Shown here: positions 7,237 through 18,228 of the stretch, one piece after another
Layout: every line of letters begins with the position of its first letter
Position numbering within the stretch: position 1 is the stretch's first letter
From: Chloroflexota bacterium
GTDB taxonomy: Bacteria; Chloroflexota; Anaerolineae; Promineifilales; Promineifilaceae
DNA length: 45,921 nt
NCBI GenBank assembly: GCA_018004935.1
Contig: JAGNBF010000034.1
Location: 20,000 to 65,920, forward strand
Direction: 5' to 3'
Program-made: the position numbers and the translations under genes
The notes under the pieces: generated by a model
What the model was told of the DNA's origin: nothing
Databases searched by the model: none
What the model saw: only the letters and a program-made list of their open reading frames with translations

Positions 7237-9249
7237 TTAATGATGCGCTTTTTCCCACTCGGCCACCAACATTTCCAGACTGATCTGTGTCTGTTCATAT
7301 TCTATGCTTAGATTTTGTATCTTGTCAAAAGCAGAGTCTGTGGTAGCCGCCTGTAATTGGGTTATGAGGGTAGTCACCCGCTCTTCGGCTTCGTGAATAC
7401 GCTTTTCCAGACTATGAATCGTCTGAGCACGTTTGCGTTGTTCGTTTTTGCTGAGCGTAGTGCCATTAATGGCCGTTGGGGATTCGGTCGCGGCCGCTTT
7501 CACCGTTTTTACCCATTTGGCCTGTTCTTGCTGAGCATCGCGTGCCGCCAGATATTCCTGATACGTTCCTTTAAACAGGTAAATCCGATTTCCCTTCAGC
7601 TCCCAAATTTGGGTTGCCAGCCGGTTTACGAGATAACGATCATGTGTCACCATCAGGATCGTACCATCAAAATGCTCCAACACGGATTGCAGAATTTCCT
7701 GGGACATGATGTCTAAATGGTTGGTGGGTTCGTCCAGAAGCAGGAAGTTTGCTTTTTGTCGCGCCAGAAGAGCCAGAGATAAGCGGCCGCGTTCCCCACC
7801 ACTTAAACTGCTCACCACTTTGTACACATCTTCCCCGCGAAAGAGAAATTGCGCCAGATAATTCCGCGCCTGACTGATAGGTAAGTTCTCAAAATCCAGC
7901 AATTCATCCAAAATGGTGTTGTTGGGGTGTAACCCTTCATGGGCCTGAGCGAAATAGCCAAGATCCAGGCTGGCACCCAGTTCCACTTCACCCCGTAACG
8001 GCACTAATTGCCCACGAATGGTTTTGAGAAAGGTAGTTTTGCCCGTGCCATTCTGTCCAATCAAAGCGGCGCACTCCAGCCGGTGCAACTCCAGGTCATC
8101 TGTCGTGAAGAGGGGGTTGCCGGGGTAGCCAATCTCCAGGTCACGAGTTCGCAAAACAATTTTGCCACTCCGTTGCCGGGTTACCAGATTCAGTCGTAAA
8201 TCGGGCGGACGAATCACCGGGTTGCGTAGACTTTTGATCCGTGCTTCGGCCTCTTCCACACTCAGATCAAAGCGGGAAATGTCTAACTCAGATGTTACCT
8301 GTGACCATGTTTTACCCTGGAGTGCATCCAGACCCCCCTGTTCCATGGCCATCAGTTCCCGGCTGATGCGGCTGAGTTTCCCTTTGGCCATTTGGGTGCG
8401 CTGGCCTGCGATGTTGCGTTTGATGAAGTCTAACTCTTTTTCCAGCCGATCTTTTACTGTGTGGAACTCTTCTTCGCGTCGTTCCCAACGCTCCTGCCGC
8501 TGGTCCAGATAAGCGGTGTAATTACCCCGGTATACCTCTAACCCCCCCGGACTCATCTCCCAGATGGTATTAACTACCCGATCTAAAAAGTAGCGGTCAT
8601 GGCTGACAATGAGAATGGCCCCATCCCAGCTATTCAGGGTGCTTTCTAGCCATTCAATTGCTTCTACATCCAGATGATTGGTAGGTTCGTCCAGAATGAG
8701 CAGGTCTGGTTTTTCTAGTAAAAGGTGGGCCAATCGTACGCGTGTTTTTTGCCCACCACTAAGTTGGTTCAAGGGCAAATTCCAGTTGCCCGGGTTAAAA
8801 CCCAACCCTTCTAACACTTGTTTGATCCGGACAGGGTATTCGTAGCCCCCGGCATGTTCAAACTCTGCCTGAAGTTGGCTATAACGATTAAACATCTCCT
8901 CAGAGATGTCGCTTTCCATAGCCTGTTCCATCTGGCGCAGGGTGGCTTCCATGGTGAGTAAGGGGGTAAAGACAATCAGGGCTTCTTCATAAACGGTGTG
9001 ATCAGGGCGGGCAAAAGTCGCGGCCGCTTCTTGAGATAAATATCCCAGCCGCCGGTCACGTGCCAGGTGAATGTGGCCGGTGTGGGGAGTGTCTAAGCCA
9101 GCCAGCACGCGTAACAGGGTGGTTTTACCGACCCCATTAGGACCTACCAGCCCGACTTTGCCATCGTTCGCCACACTGCCAGCAATACCGGAAAAAATAT
9201 CTACAGCCCCATATGCCTGGCTGAGATTGGAAAAAGATAAAATAGCCAT
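7237..9249 (-). CDS. ABC-F family ATPase (ribosome-associated, no membrane domain)
   Basis: 670 residues with two nucleotide-binding domains. The first Walker A is GPNGVGKTT (36-44) with signature LSGGQKTRVRLA. The second is GQNGTGKTT with signature LSGGERGRLSLA. Both are followed by LDEPTNHLD. A charged interdomain linker (about residues 245-330) and a C-terminal coiled coil (about 600-670, KRIHEAEERV) are typical of Uup/YdiF/EttA proteins, which act on ribosomes rather than in transport. No ribosome binding site precedes the ATG. Instead TATAAT lies 7 nt upstream, so the mRNA may be leaderless. Confidence 0.9.
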   Translation of the reverse strand: MAILSFSNLSQAYGAVDIFSGIAGSVANDGKVGLVGPNGVGKTTLLRVLAGLDTPHTGHIHLARDRRLGYLSQEAAATFARPDHTVYEEALIVFTPLLTMEATLRQMEQAMESDISEEMFNRYSQLQAEFEHAGGYEYPVRIKQVLEGLGFNPGNWNLPLNQLSGGQKTRVRLAHLLLEKPDLLILDEPTNHLDVEAIEWLESTLNSWDGAILIVSHDRYFLDRVVNTIWEMSPGGLEVYRGNYTAYLDQRQERWERREEEFHTVKDRLEKELDFIKRNIAGQRTQMAKGKLSRISRELMAMEQGGLDALQGKTWSQVTSELDISRFDLSVEEAEARIKSLRNPVIRPPDLRLNLVTRQRSGKIVLRTRDLEIGYPGNPLFTTDDLELHRLECAALIGQNGTGKTTFLKTIRGQLVPLRGEVELGASLDLGYFAQAHEGLHPNNTILDELLDFENLPISQARNYLAQFLFRGEDVYKVVSSLSGGERGRLSLALLARQKANFLLLDEPTNHLDIMSQEILQSVLEHFDGTILMVTHDRYLVNRLATQIWELKGNRIYLFKGTYQEYLAARDAQQEQAKWVKTVKAAATESPTAINGTTLSKNEQRKRAQTIHSLEKRIHEAEERVTTLITQLQAATTDSAFDKIQNLSIEYEQTQISLEMLVAEWEKAHH

Positions 9250-9256
9250 GCCAACA

Positions 9257-9262
9257 ATTATA
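9257..9262 (-). promoter_or_regulatory. -10 box of a probable leaderless transcript (ABC-F gene)
   Basis: Minus-strand TATAAT ends 7 nt before the ATG at 9249. The expected transcription start falls on or next to the start codon. No Shine-Dalgarno sequence is present and no convincing -35 was found. Confidence 0.5.
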
Positions 9263-9317
9263 GCCGTAACTGTTTGCCTCTGCCGAAAACATCAAGACGG
9301 TAAGTCGGGCGATCCCA

Positions 9318-9440
9318 TATTCGGATTTCCCCCACCCCTAACCCCGCTCCCAGGGGCGGGGAACTTTTTAAGAACCGTTTTTCGCGGGCGAATGCCCGCG
9401 AAAAACGGCTCAAATTGTTTTTTTCCCTTCCTGCCGAGAA
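9318..9440. repeat. Repeat family R4, inverted copy
   Basis: Hairpin CCGTTTTTCGCGGGC (9375-9389) pairs with 9394-9408, next to a CCCCACCCCTAACCCCGC segment. A nearly identical copy in opposite orientation lies at 40697-40815. Diverged copies at 6890-7022 and 30800-30945 have different arm sequences that still pair. Confidence 0.8.
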
Positions 9441-9639
9441 TTGGTAGGGCGGAGAGTTCATTCTGGTAAGCATGGCGATCACATATTTACCAGAACGGGC
9501 CGGGTTATGGTTACGAAAACCGTTGGTCGGCTGTTTTAGTCCGTAGGGGTTGGTATTTAGAGTCTGGCGGTTTGACCGCCGGGCGGATGAACGGAACGTT
9601 TATCGTTCAAAATGAGAATTGTGGCCTTTGTGAGAGAAT

Positions 9640-9670
9640 TTGTCAGAGGGCGGTTTATCTGTGGTATACT
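9640..9670 (+). promoter_or_regulatory. Extended -10 promoter of the small membrane protein gene
   Basis: TTGTCA (9640-9645) and TATACT (9665-9670) with TGG directly before it, an extended -10 pattern. The spacer is 19 bp. The expected start is about 25 nt before the ATG at 9702, with AAAAGGA in between. Confidence 0.55.
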
Positions 9671-9701
9671 CACGGGCGATTTTCACACAAAAGGATGTCG
9701 T

Positions 9702-9956
9702 ATGGCGAAACAAAAAGCAAAGAAAAAGACGAGGACAACCTCAGAGACTATCTTACTGGTTCTCAGTATTATCATTGCCTTGAGCATGATCTTGGGTTTG
9801 ATTGTGGGTTTGGGTGGCGGCAGTAGAACAGCCACTACCACGACCAGCCAGTTGATCCCCTCTGGGCCTGCCTTAAGCCGCCCGGTTGTAACAGTTCAGG
9901 GACAATCGGCTCAGGTAGCAATTTTGGCTGAAGCACAGGCTCCCCCCGGTTGGTAA
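9702..9956 (+). CDS. Small single-pass membrane protein, hypothetical
   Basis: 84 residues. A Lys/Arg-rich N terminus (MAKQKAKKKTRT) precedes one membrane helix (about 17-39, ILLVLSIIIALSMILGLIVG). A Thr/Ser-rich external part ends in EAQAPPGW. The positive-inside rule places the C-terminal part outside. The ATG at 9702 has AAAAGGA 7 nt upstream and its own promoter, so an in-frame extension back to 9612 is not favoured. A strong terminator follows directly, so the gene is transcribed alone. No family was recognised. Confidence 0.7.
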   Translation: MAKQKAKKKTRTTSETILLVLSIIIALSMILGLIVGLGGGSRTATTTTSQLIPSGPALSRPVVTVQGQSAQVAILAEAQAPPGW

Positions 9957-9990
9957 AACGGATCACTTCGCACAATATGTGGCAAGAGTT

Positions 9991-10032
9991 AAGGCTGAAA
10001 GGGTGTTGGCGCTTTCAGCCTTTCTTTTTATT
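9991..10032 (+). terminator. Rho-independent terminator
   Basis: Perfect 11-bp stem AAGGCTGAAAG / CTTTCAGCCTT with a 10-nt loop and a TCTTTTTATT tail. It lies between the small membrane protein and the prepilin peptidase and argues against starting the peptidase further upstream. Confidence 0.92.
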
Positions 10033-10047
10033 CGCAGGGTTAGGTGT

Positions 10048-10797
10048 ATGTACAATTTTCTTTTGGCCCTTATTGGTGTTTTTGTTGGGGGAGTGATTAA
10101 TATTTTGGCGGATGATTTACCGGAGAGAAAGGGGATTTCGCGGCCGCGGTGCATCCATTGTCATACACCCTATCCACTCACCGGCTGGTTGACACTCACC
10201 CGTTGGCCTCTTCACCGGGGACAATGTCCCACCTGCCACCAACCCACCCCCTGGCGCGGCCCGGCTGTCGAAATCAGCACCGCACTTCTTTTTGCCCTAC
10301 TCCCTGCCATTATCACCCATCCCGTTACCCTGGGAGTAACCGCCTTCTTCATTGCCGTCCTCAACCTCATCATCGTTATAGACCTGGAACATCGGCTCAT
10401 TTTGCATGTCGTTACCTTTCCCGTAACGCTTCTAGCACTTCTTACCACCTTCATCAACCCCGACAACCGACTTGATTTTGCTTTAATTGGGGCTGTCTTT
10501 GGTTTTATCTGTTTTTATCTGTTGTACCTGTTGGGGACATTCCTTTTTGGTTCCGGAGCCTTAGGCTTTGGTGATGTCACCCTGGCCATGACCATGGGCG
10601 CAATGTTAGGCATTCACCGCATTATCTTTGCTCTTATTATTGGTATTGTTTTGGGAGGGATCATTAGCTTACTTCTTTTGGCCTCCCGCCGTTTTACCAC
10701 CCGCACCTACCTACCCTATGGTCAATACCTGGCTTTGGGAGGCATTATCATGCTCATTTGGGGTAATCAAATTTTAGATTGGTATATTGGTTCTTAA
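10048..10797 (+). CDS. Prepilin peptidase (A24 family, PilD/TadV-like)
   Basis: About 249 residues. Features are an N-terminal membrane segment and a cytoplasmic zinc-type loop with paired CxxC motifs (Cys35/38 and Cys60/63). Catalytic aspartates are IVIDLEHRL (about 113) and GFGDV (about 172), within six or more hydrophobic segments. The enzyme cleaves, and often N-methylates, type IV prepilin-like leaders at the inner membrane. No pilin genes are in the window. The start at 10048 is chosen because the terminator at 9991-10032 would otherwise lie inside the gene. Confidence 0.9.
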   Translation: MYNFLLALIGVFVGGVINILADDLPERKGISRPRCIHCHTPYPLTGWLTLTRWPLHRGQCPTCHQPTPWRGPAVEISTALLFALLPAIITHPVTLGVTAFFIAVLNLIIVIDLEHRLILHVVTFPVTLLALLTTFINPDNRLDFALIGAVFGFICFYLLYLLGTFLFGSGALGFGDVTLAMTMGAMLGIHRIIFALIIGIVLGGIISLLLLASRRFTTRTYLPYGQYLALGGIIMLIWGNQILDWYIGS

Positions 10798-11349
10798 GAA
10801 TAGATTGTTTCCCCCCTGCGTACTGGATGATTCTACCCCCACACCTGTTATAATGTTGATATAGCTTTTAAGAAAAAGATTTAGGTTGTAGAGGCAACCC
10901 TTACCCTCTTCTGGGAAGGCATAAGGCCAGTCCCTGTCCCAAATCATTATCTTGAGGTCTATAGCAATGGTACGGTGTTCTCGTTACAATTCTCTGGTTG
11001 TAGCTACTAAAGCTCTCGAGGGTTGAGCTTGCCGAAGTCTCGTGTTGCCTTCAACAAGCTGAGGCAACGGCTTAGTAGTTACCACTGGTTTAAAATAACC
11101 AACTCGCCCTACACACAAATACAGCGTTCACCCACAAAAATGAAAGTGCCAGACCGGGTATTGGCACTTCTGGGGTTGCTTTTCATCCGTGTGCGTATGG
11201 GGGATTTCGTGGGGTAGGGGTTAACCTTGAGCCTGCTCAGCAAGGGCGATCACAAGGGTACACCTTTACATCGGTTGTCAACCCCTGAACTCCCCCCCAG
11301 CCATCCGCGTTTAATCCTACCTGTGCCATATTCTTAGAGGAGACCTGTT
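10798..11349. repeat. Gene-free stretch with diverged repeats
   Basis: Contains an extended -10-like TGTTATAAT (10846-10854) with no gene close behind. Next comes a relative of the GGCAACC repeat (about 10885-10945), then a GTTGAGCTTG/CAAGCTGA inverted repeat (about 11020-11072). A hairpin AAGTGCCA/TGGCACTT (11144-11169) has no T-run. An inverted, diverged element F lies at about 11195-11305. GAGGAG (11336-11341) is the ribosome binding site of the next gene. Confidence 0.55.
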
Positions 11350-12324
11350 ATGGATTTAAAGGAAATGTTACGTATTTCCAGCCGAACTTTTGCTATCGGT
11401 ATTGAGCGTTTGCCCAAGGAATTGAGTCACGCCCTTACCATAGCCTATTTGCTCTTACGCGTCTCTGATTACCTGGAAGACAACGTGGAAATGCCGCCTC
11501 AGCAAAAAGTGCGCCTGCTCTACCTGTGGGACAAAGTGCTGGGTGAAGAGATCCCTATCGCTGACTTAATGAGCGAGATGACTTATCCCCCCAAAGAAAC
11601 GGCTGATTCTACTGTGGCCCGGCGGGCCGATTATCTCTTGACGGAGTTAGCCACTCTGCCCGAAGGAATGCGCCGCCCTATCCTCAAACATGTGCGTGAT
11701 TCTACTATTGGCATGGCCCGTTGGGTGGCGCGTGGCCCTCTGGTCAATAATGAAGCAGACATGGATGACTACATGCACGAGGTCGCTGGCCGAGTGGGTT
11801 ATCTGGTGACGGAGCTGTTTGCCTGGTATTCCTACACCATTCGCCAGCATTTGGATACGCTCATTCCTCTGGCGCGGGAGTTTGGCCTGGCTCTGCAAAC
11901 GGTCAATGTTATCCGTGGCTTGCGTGATGATTATGAACGAGGCTGGATTTTTGTGCCGGAAAGTTTTTGTGCCACTGTTAATTTATCCCGTGAGGCGTTA
12001 TTTGATCCAGCTCATGAGCAGGAAGCGCTTGTGGTGGTGGATATGCTCATCAAAAAAGCCGAACGCCACCTGGAAGTTGCTATTACTTACCTGAAGTCAC
12101 TGCCCCCCTGGCAACATTCTATCCGGTTGGCGTGTATGTTTCCCCTGCTTTTTGCCGTGCGTACGCTGGCGATCTGTCGCAACAGTAGTAGTGTGTTGTA
12201 TAGTGAAGCCAAGATGCAGAGGGAAGAGGTCAAAAAAATCGTTCGCGATTCGACGCTGTGGGGCTGGTCGAATTGGTGGGTGGATTATTATTGCCGCCAG
12301 TTGAATATTGTGTTGCGTCCGTAA
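11350..12324 (+). CDS. Squalene/phytoene synthase family protein, Erg9-like
   Basis: 324 residues. The N terminus ISSRTFAIGIERLP and the first aspartate-rich motif D40-x-x-E43-D44 match trans-isoprenyl head-to-head synthases. The second motif region reads NVIRGLRDDYERGWIFVP (about 183-200), closest in pattern to eukaryotic-type squalene synthase. The first Asp of the usual RDxxED motif is Gly here. The probable reaction is condensation of two farnesyl (or geranylgeranyl) diphosphates. Good ribosome binding site. It stands alone, so the pathway (squalene/hopanoid or carotenoid) is undetermined. Confidence 0.82.
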   Translation: MDLKEMLRISSRTFAIGIERLPKELSHALTIAYLLLRVSDYLEDNVEMPPQQKVRLLYLWDKVLGEEIPIADLMSEMTYPPKETADSTVARRADYLLTELATLPEGMRRPILKHVRDSTIGMARWVARGPLVNNEADMDDYMHEVAGRVGYLVTELFAWYSYTIRQHLDTLIPLAREFGLALQTVNVIRGLRDDYERGWIFVPESFCATVNLSREALFDPAHEQEALVVVDMLIKKAERHLEVAITYLKSLPPWQHSIRLACMFPLLFAVRTLAICRNSSSVLYSEAKMQREEVKKIVRDSTLWGWSNWWVDYYCRQLNIVLRP

Positions 12325-12329
12325 TCGCT

Positions 12330-12640
12330 CAGTCTCCTACGAAAATGTAGGGCGATTTGGTAAATCGCCCAGTGGACGATTTACCAAATCGTCCTACAGA
12401 TTTTCATCCCTCTTGGTGTGCCAAAGGCCCATGGGGAACTCCTGCAAAAATAGCCACTGATAATGGAAACACGGATAGGAATGAACACGGATGGGGATGA
12501 AAATGGTGGCGTTATTTTCGTCCATCTTGGTGCGCGACGTGTTCATGGGGAACTCCTACGAAAATGTAGGGCGATTTACCAAATCGCCTTACAAATTTTC
12601 ATTCCATTTGGTGAGCACCCGATCATGGGGAATTCCTTTG
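12330..12640. repeat. Repeat island: B, D and E elements (inverted relative to 28.7-29.1 kb)
   Basis: Palindrome B (about 12346-12399) and a shorter B (about 12565-12593). D elements, whose reverse strand reads GCAGGAGTTCCCCATGGG then CACACCAAGAGG. An 80-bp element E (about 12449-12530) whose inverse recurs at about 28986-29065. Frames across this stretch are composed of repeat sequence and are rejected as genes. Confidence 0.8.
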
Positions 12641-12676
12641 AAGAGAAGACTGAGGGACTATGAGACTGTTGTGTTC

Positions 12677-12712
12677 ATCCCCTTCTCCGGATCTAGAGAA
12701 GGGGATTTTTTG
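12677..12712 (+). terminator. Rho-independent terminator
   Basis: Stem ATCCCCTTCTC / GAGAAGGGGAT with loop CGGATCTA and a T6 tail. It is the only clear terminator between the squalene/phytoene synthase and the converging minus-strand genes. Bases 12713-12998 show no other feature apart from GCGGCCGC at about 12983. Confidence 0.85.
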
Positions 12713-12998
12713 TTAAGGGGGGGTTCGGGGTAGAGGCTATTTTGGGCTGTCATGCCGAAGGCGACCCATTCTTCTTGGGGTATGGCAATTTTGACTCGTT
12801 TATGGAACTCCTATAAGGGATCATCTGTCTTTTTGGGAGTCTGAGAAATGTCTTGATAATTGATATTATGGCGTTTTGGGGGATTTCTTACGGGATGGGG
12901 GAAAATTGCCAGTCTATTGGATGGTGTCAGGCCAGGAGATGTGGGGGTGTTCTTGTTTGGCGAGGGTGAGGAGTTCGGGGATGCGGCCGCGACGCTCC

Positions 12999-13796
12999 TT
13001 AAACCTCTCGCGGCCGCACCAACCTCACCACGACCTCATTCCCCTCAATCTCCCAGGTCGGCTCATGGCCGGTGGCTTCCCGCACCCGCGCCATCGTCCG
13101 CAAAACCCCACTCCCCGCATCCGTCACATACCCCATCCGTAAGAAAAAGTTATAAAGCACCGGGTTGCGTAACACATGCACCCCATAACGCAGTGATTCC
13201 ACCGTTACCGAGTTCGGCAACCGCCCCGGTGAACGAATCTCCAGCCGATCATCAAAAATCAACACCCGGATTGGTCCCTGAATGGTGTAATCCCGATGGG
13301 CAAAGGCGTTAATCAATAGTTCCCGCAGAGCCACCGCCGGGAACTCCGGTCTGACTTCCGGTTCCAGCCCTTGTATACGATGGGGCACAGGCAAATGAAT
13401 GTATAGGAACCGCAAACTGTCTTCCAGAATGTCGGGAATCGGCCCCTCTATTTTCTTTTGATCCGCCGGATCATTAGCCAGGCTTGTGCCGGGAATACGT
13501 AACGCACTCAAATAGGCATAAGGGACAAAAAACTGGGGGCGTTGGGCGAAAAACAACGTACCCGCCAGCGTCGGTTGCAAGACACCGCCGCCATTCTGGG
13601 CAATTTTTAGATTGACCAGCACCCGCTCATACGTCAACCCCACCGATTCCCACGATGCCCCTTGCGTTTCGGCAAAAAAGTTCTGAATCGCGTTCTTATC
13701 CAAATCGGCTAATGTGGCACGGGAAATAACCGTTTCATCATAATAAAAACGCTTACCCGATTGAAACAATGGTCGTGCTTCCTGCCAGTTCATCAT
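12999..13796 (-). CDS. RecG-like/AlbA_2-family ATP-binding protein lacking its N-terminal domain
   Basis: 265 residues matching the C-terminal two thirds of AlbA_2-HATPase_c_4 proteins (often annotated as putative DNA-binding or RecG-like). Visible motifs are PTLAGTLFFAQRPQ, the GHKL-type N-box ALRELLINAFAHRDY and IRSPGRLPNSV. The roughly 120-residue AlbA_2/Schlafen-like N-terminal domain usual for the family is missing. The frame upstream is open for only ten codons before the stop of recD2, in the same frame. It is either a truncated relic or a stand-alone ATPase co-transcribed with recD2. Confidence 0.75.
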   Translation of the reverse strand: MMNWQEARPLFQSGKRFYYDETVISRATLADLDKNAIQNFFAETQGASWESVGLTYERVLVNLKIAQNGGGVLQPTLAGTLFFAQRPQFFVPYAYLSALRIPGTSLANDPADQKKIEGPIPDILEDSLRFLYIHLPVPHRIQGLEPEVRPEFPAVALRELLINAFAHRDYTIQGPIRVLIFDDRLEIRSPGRLPNSVTVESLRYGVHVLRNPVLYNFFLRMGYVTDAGSGVLRTMARVREATGHEPTWEIEGNEVVVRLVRPREV

Positions 13797-13826
13797 GCAC
13801 CGCCTGATCAGGCCAAATTGTATCCC

Positions 13827-16073
<2,247 letters not shown>

Positions 16074-16159
16074 TTACCCATTTTACCTGTAAAGTAACGC
16101 AAAGGGGGAGTAGAAGAGGCTTGATTATGAAGAGGAGAGAATGTCATAATAGCAGGCAA

Positions 16160-16270
16160 GTTTCCCATAGGCCTACGGCGCACCAAGAGGGATAAAAATC
16201 TGTAGGACGATTTTGTAAATCGTCCACCGGGCGATTTACAAAATCGCCCTACATTTTCGCAGGAGTTACA
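16160..16270. repeat. D and B elements ending at the ribosome binding site of ade
   Basis: A D element (CCTACGGCGCACCAAGAGGG), palindrome B (about 16201-16254), then the typical D start ACATTTTCGCAGGAGTT. The AGGAG at 16260-16264 is part of the repeat and is also the only Shine-Dalgarno sequence for the adenine deaminase ATG at 16274. Confidence 0.75.
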
Positions 16271-16273
16271 AAC

Positions 16274-18067
16274 ATGAACACACGACATCCCTGGCACGAA
16301 GTAGCTCAAGAGTTAGTAGCAGTGGCGATGGGTCGCCAGCCCGCTGAACTGGTTATTAAAGATGGACAATGGGTAAACGTCCATAGCGGCGAGATCATCC
16401 CGCATACAGATGTAGCGGTGACCCGCGGCCGCATTGCTTACGTTGGCCCCTCGGCTATTCATACTATCGGAGAAAACACACAGGTAATTGAGGCACGCGG
16501 CCGCTACCTGGTTCCCGGCCTCTGTGATGCCCATATGCACGTAGAAAGCGGCATGATCACCGTCACCGAATTTGCCCGCGCCGTCATGCCCCATGGCACC
16601 ACCAGCATGTTTATAGACCCCCACGAAATCGCCAACGTGCTGGGTCTGCCCGGTGTGCGCCTTATGCACGACGAAAGCCTGGCCCTGCCTATCAACGTTT
16701 TCGTCCAAATGCCCAGTTGCGTCCCGAGTGCCCCCGGCCTGGAAACCCCTGGTGCCATCCTCGGCCCCGCCGAAGTCACCGAAGCCATGACCTGGCCCAA
16801 CATCATTGGCCTGGGAGAAATGATGAACTTTCCCGGCGTCTACCTGAATGATGCCAAAATGCACGCCGAAATGGCCGCCACCATGAAAGCGGGCAAAACC
16901 ATTGGCGGTCACTACGCCTCCCCTGACCTGGGTTTGCCCTTCCACGGCTATGTAGCCGGTGGCCCCGAAGATGATCACGAAGGGACACGCCGAGAAGATG
17001 GTATTGCCCGTGTGCGCCAGGGTATGAAGGCCATGCTCCGGCTGGGTTCTGCCTGGTACGATGTGGCTTCGCAAGTCAAAGCCATCACCGAAATGGGGCT
17101 AGACAGCCGCAATTTCATTCTTTGTACCGATGACAGCCATTCCGGGACATTGGTGCAAGAAGGGCATATGAATCGAGTAGTACGCCATGCCATTGCTCAG
17201 GGCCTTAACCCCATGACTGCCATTCAGATGGCGACGCTCAACACGGCCACCCACTTCCGTCAGGACAAAAACATTGGCAGTATCACCCCTGGTCGTTATG
17301 CCGACATCATTTTAACCAGTGATTTGATCACCCTGCCGATTGAATTAGTACTGGCAAACGGGCAGGTAGTAGCAGAAAGTGGCCGCCTGATGGTAAATTT
17401 ACCCCCGGCTCACTATCCGGCCCAGGCTAAAAACAGCGTTCACCTGGGCAAAACCCTCACCGCCGAAGATTTCATCGTTCCATCCGAGCGCCGGGAACCG
17501 GTGATGGTGCGGGTGATTGGCGTCATTGAAAATCAGGCCCCTACCCGTGCCTTAACCCGTGCCCTACCCGTGGCGTCTGGTCGCATTCAGATAGACTTGC
17601 GCCAGGATGTGGCTCATCTGGCGCTGGTGGAACGACATCAAGGTACGGGGCAGGTTGTGAATGGGTTTGTCTCTGGTTTTGGCTTTAATGTACCCTGCGC
17701 CATTGCCAGTACGGTTGCCCATGATAGCCACCACATGGTTGTGGTTGGCACGAGCCGGGAAGATATGGCGTTGGCGGCTAACCGGTTGGGGCAGGTAGGG
17801 GGTGGGGTGGTCATTTACCGGGCAGGGCAGGAGTTGGCGTTGGTGTCACTCCCTATTGCTGGCCTGATGTCTGAGGAACGGGCAGAGGTAGTTGCTGAGC
17901 ACGCGGCCGCGATGATGCAAAGCTTTCGTGATTGTGGCTGTACTTTGAACAACGCCTTCATGCAACTAAGCCTGCTGGCCCTTGTCGTCATTCCCGAGTT
18001 ACGCATCTCAGATTTGGGGTTAGTAGATGTAACCCGATTTGAGATTGTCCCACTCATTATAGCTTGA
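16274..18067 (+). CDS. ade: Adenine deaminase
   Basis: 597 residues, the usual length for the family. Adenine is converted to hypoxanthine and ammonia in purine salvage. Diagnostic motifs are GLCDAHMHVESGM (metal-binding histidines) and HGTTSMFIDPHEIANVLGLPGV, then GLGEMMNFPGV, IGGHYASPDL and DDSHSG. The C-terminal domain contains VVVGTSREDMALAANRL and GGVVIYRAGQELALVSLPIAGLMS. It is divergently oriented from recD2. The ribosome binding site comes from the repeat element just upstream. Confidence 0.94.
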   Translation: MNTRHPWHEVAQELVAVAMGRQPAELVIKDGQWVNVHSGEIIPHTDVAVTRGRIAYVGPSAIHTIGENTQVIEARGRYLVPGLCDAHMHVESGMITVTEFARAVMPHGTTSMFIDPHEIANVLGLPGVRLMHDESLALPINVFVQMPSCVPSAPGLETPGAILGPAEVTEAMTWPNIIGLGEMMNFPGVYLNDAKMHAEMAATMKAGKTIGGHYASPDLGLPFHGYVAGGPEDDHEGTRREDGIARVRQGMKAMLRLGSAWYDVASQVKAITEMGLDSRNFILCTDDSHSGTLVQEGHMNRVVRHAIAQGLNPMTAIQMATLNTATHFRQDKNIGSITPGRYADIILTSDLITLPIELVLANGQVVAESGRLMVNLPPAHYPAQAKNSVHLGKTLTAEDFIVPSERREPVMVRVIGVIENQAPTRALTRALPVASGRIQIDLRQDVAHLALVERHQGTGQVVNGFVSGFGFNVPCAIASTVAHDSHHMVVVGTSREDMALAANRLGQVGGGVVIYRAGQELALVSLPIAGLMSEERAEVVAEHAAAMMQSFRDCGCTLNNAFMQLSLLALVVIPELRISDLGLVDVTRFEIVPLIIA

Positions 18068-18183
18068 AGCGGATTTGTGATTTTTCCGTGTGGTTCTGGA
18101 TTTATTTTCACAAAATTAACCAAATTTAAACGCCTATCGGGGGATAGAAAACCCATTTCTCATTCCCAACTCAGGAACCGGTA

Positions 18184-18192
18184 TGCTATAAT
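18184..18192 (+). promoter_or_regulatory. Extended -10 promoter of the first TIGR03032-type gene
   Basis: TGCTATAAT, an extended -10 pattern, ends 36 nt before the ATG at 18229. The predicted leader is about 30 nt, with no clear Shine-Dalgarno sequence. Confidence 0.55.
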
Positions 18193-18228
18193 GCCCGACG
18201 CTTACATTACCAATTACGGCAGTTCCTT

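Noticed and set aside
9979-10047. Upstream in-frame start for the prepilin peptidase
   Set aside because: It would place a strong terminator (9991-10032) inside the coding region.
11144-11169. Hairpin AAGTGCCA/TGGCACTT as a terminator
   Set aside because: There is no T-run after the stem; kept only as a hairpin in the spacer description.
12463-12733. Overlapping + strand open frames in the repeat island
   Set aside because: They consist of B, D and E repeat sequence and run over a terminator; no protein family features.
16313-17074. Long minus-strand open frame opposite adenine deaminase
   Set aside because: It mirrors the codons of a clear enzyme gene; low-complexity His/Gly-rich translation is typical of antisense frames.
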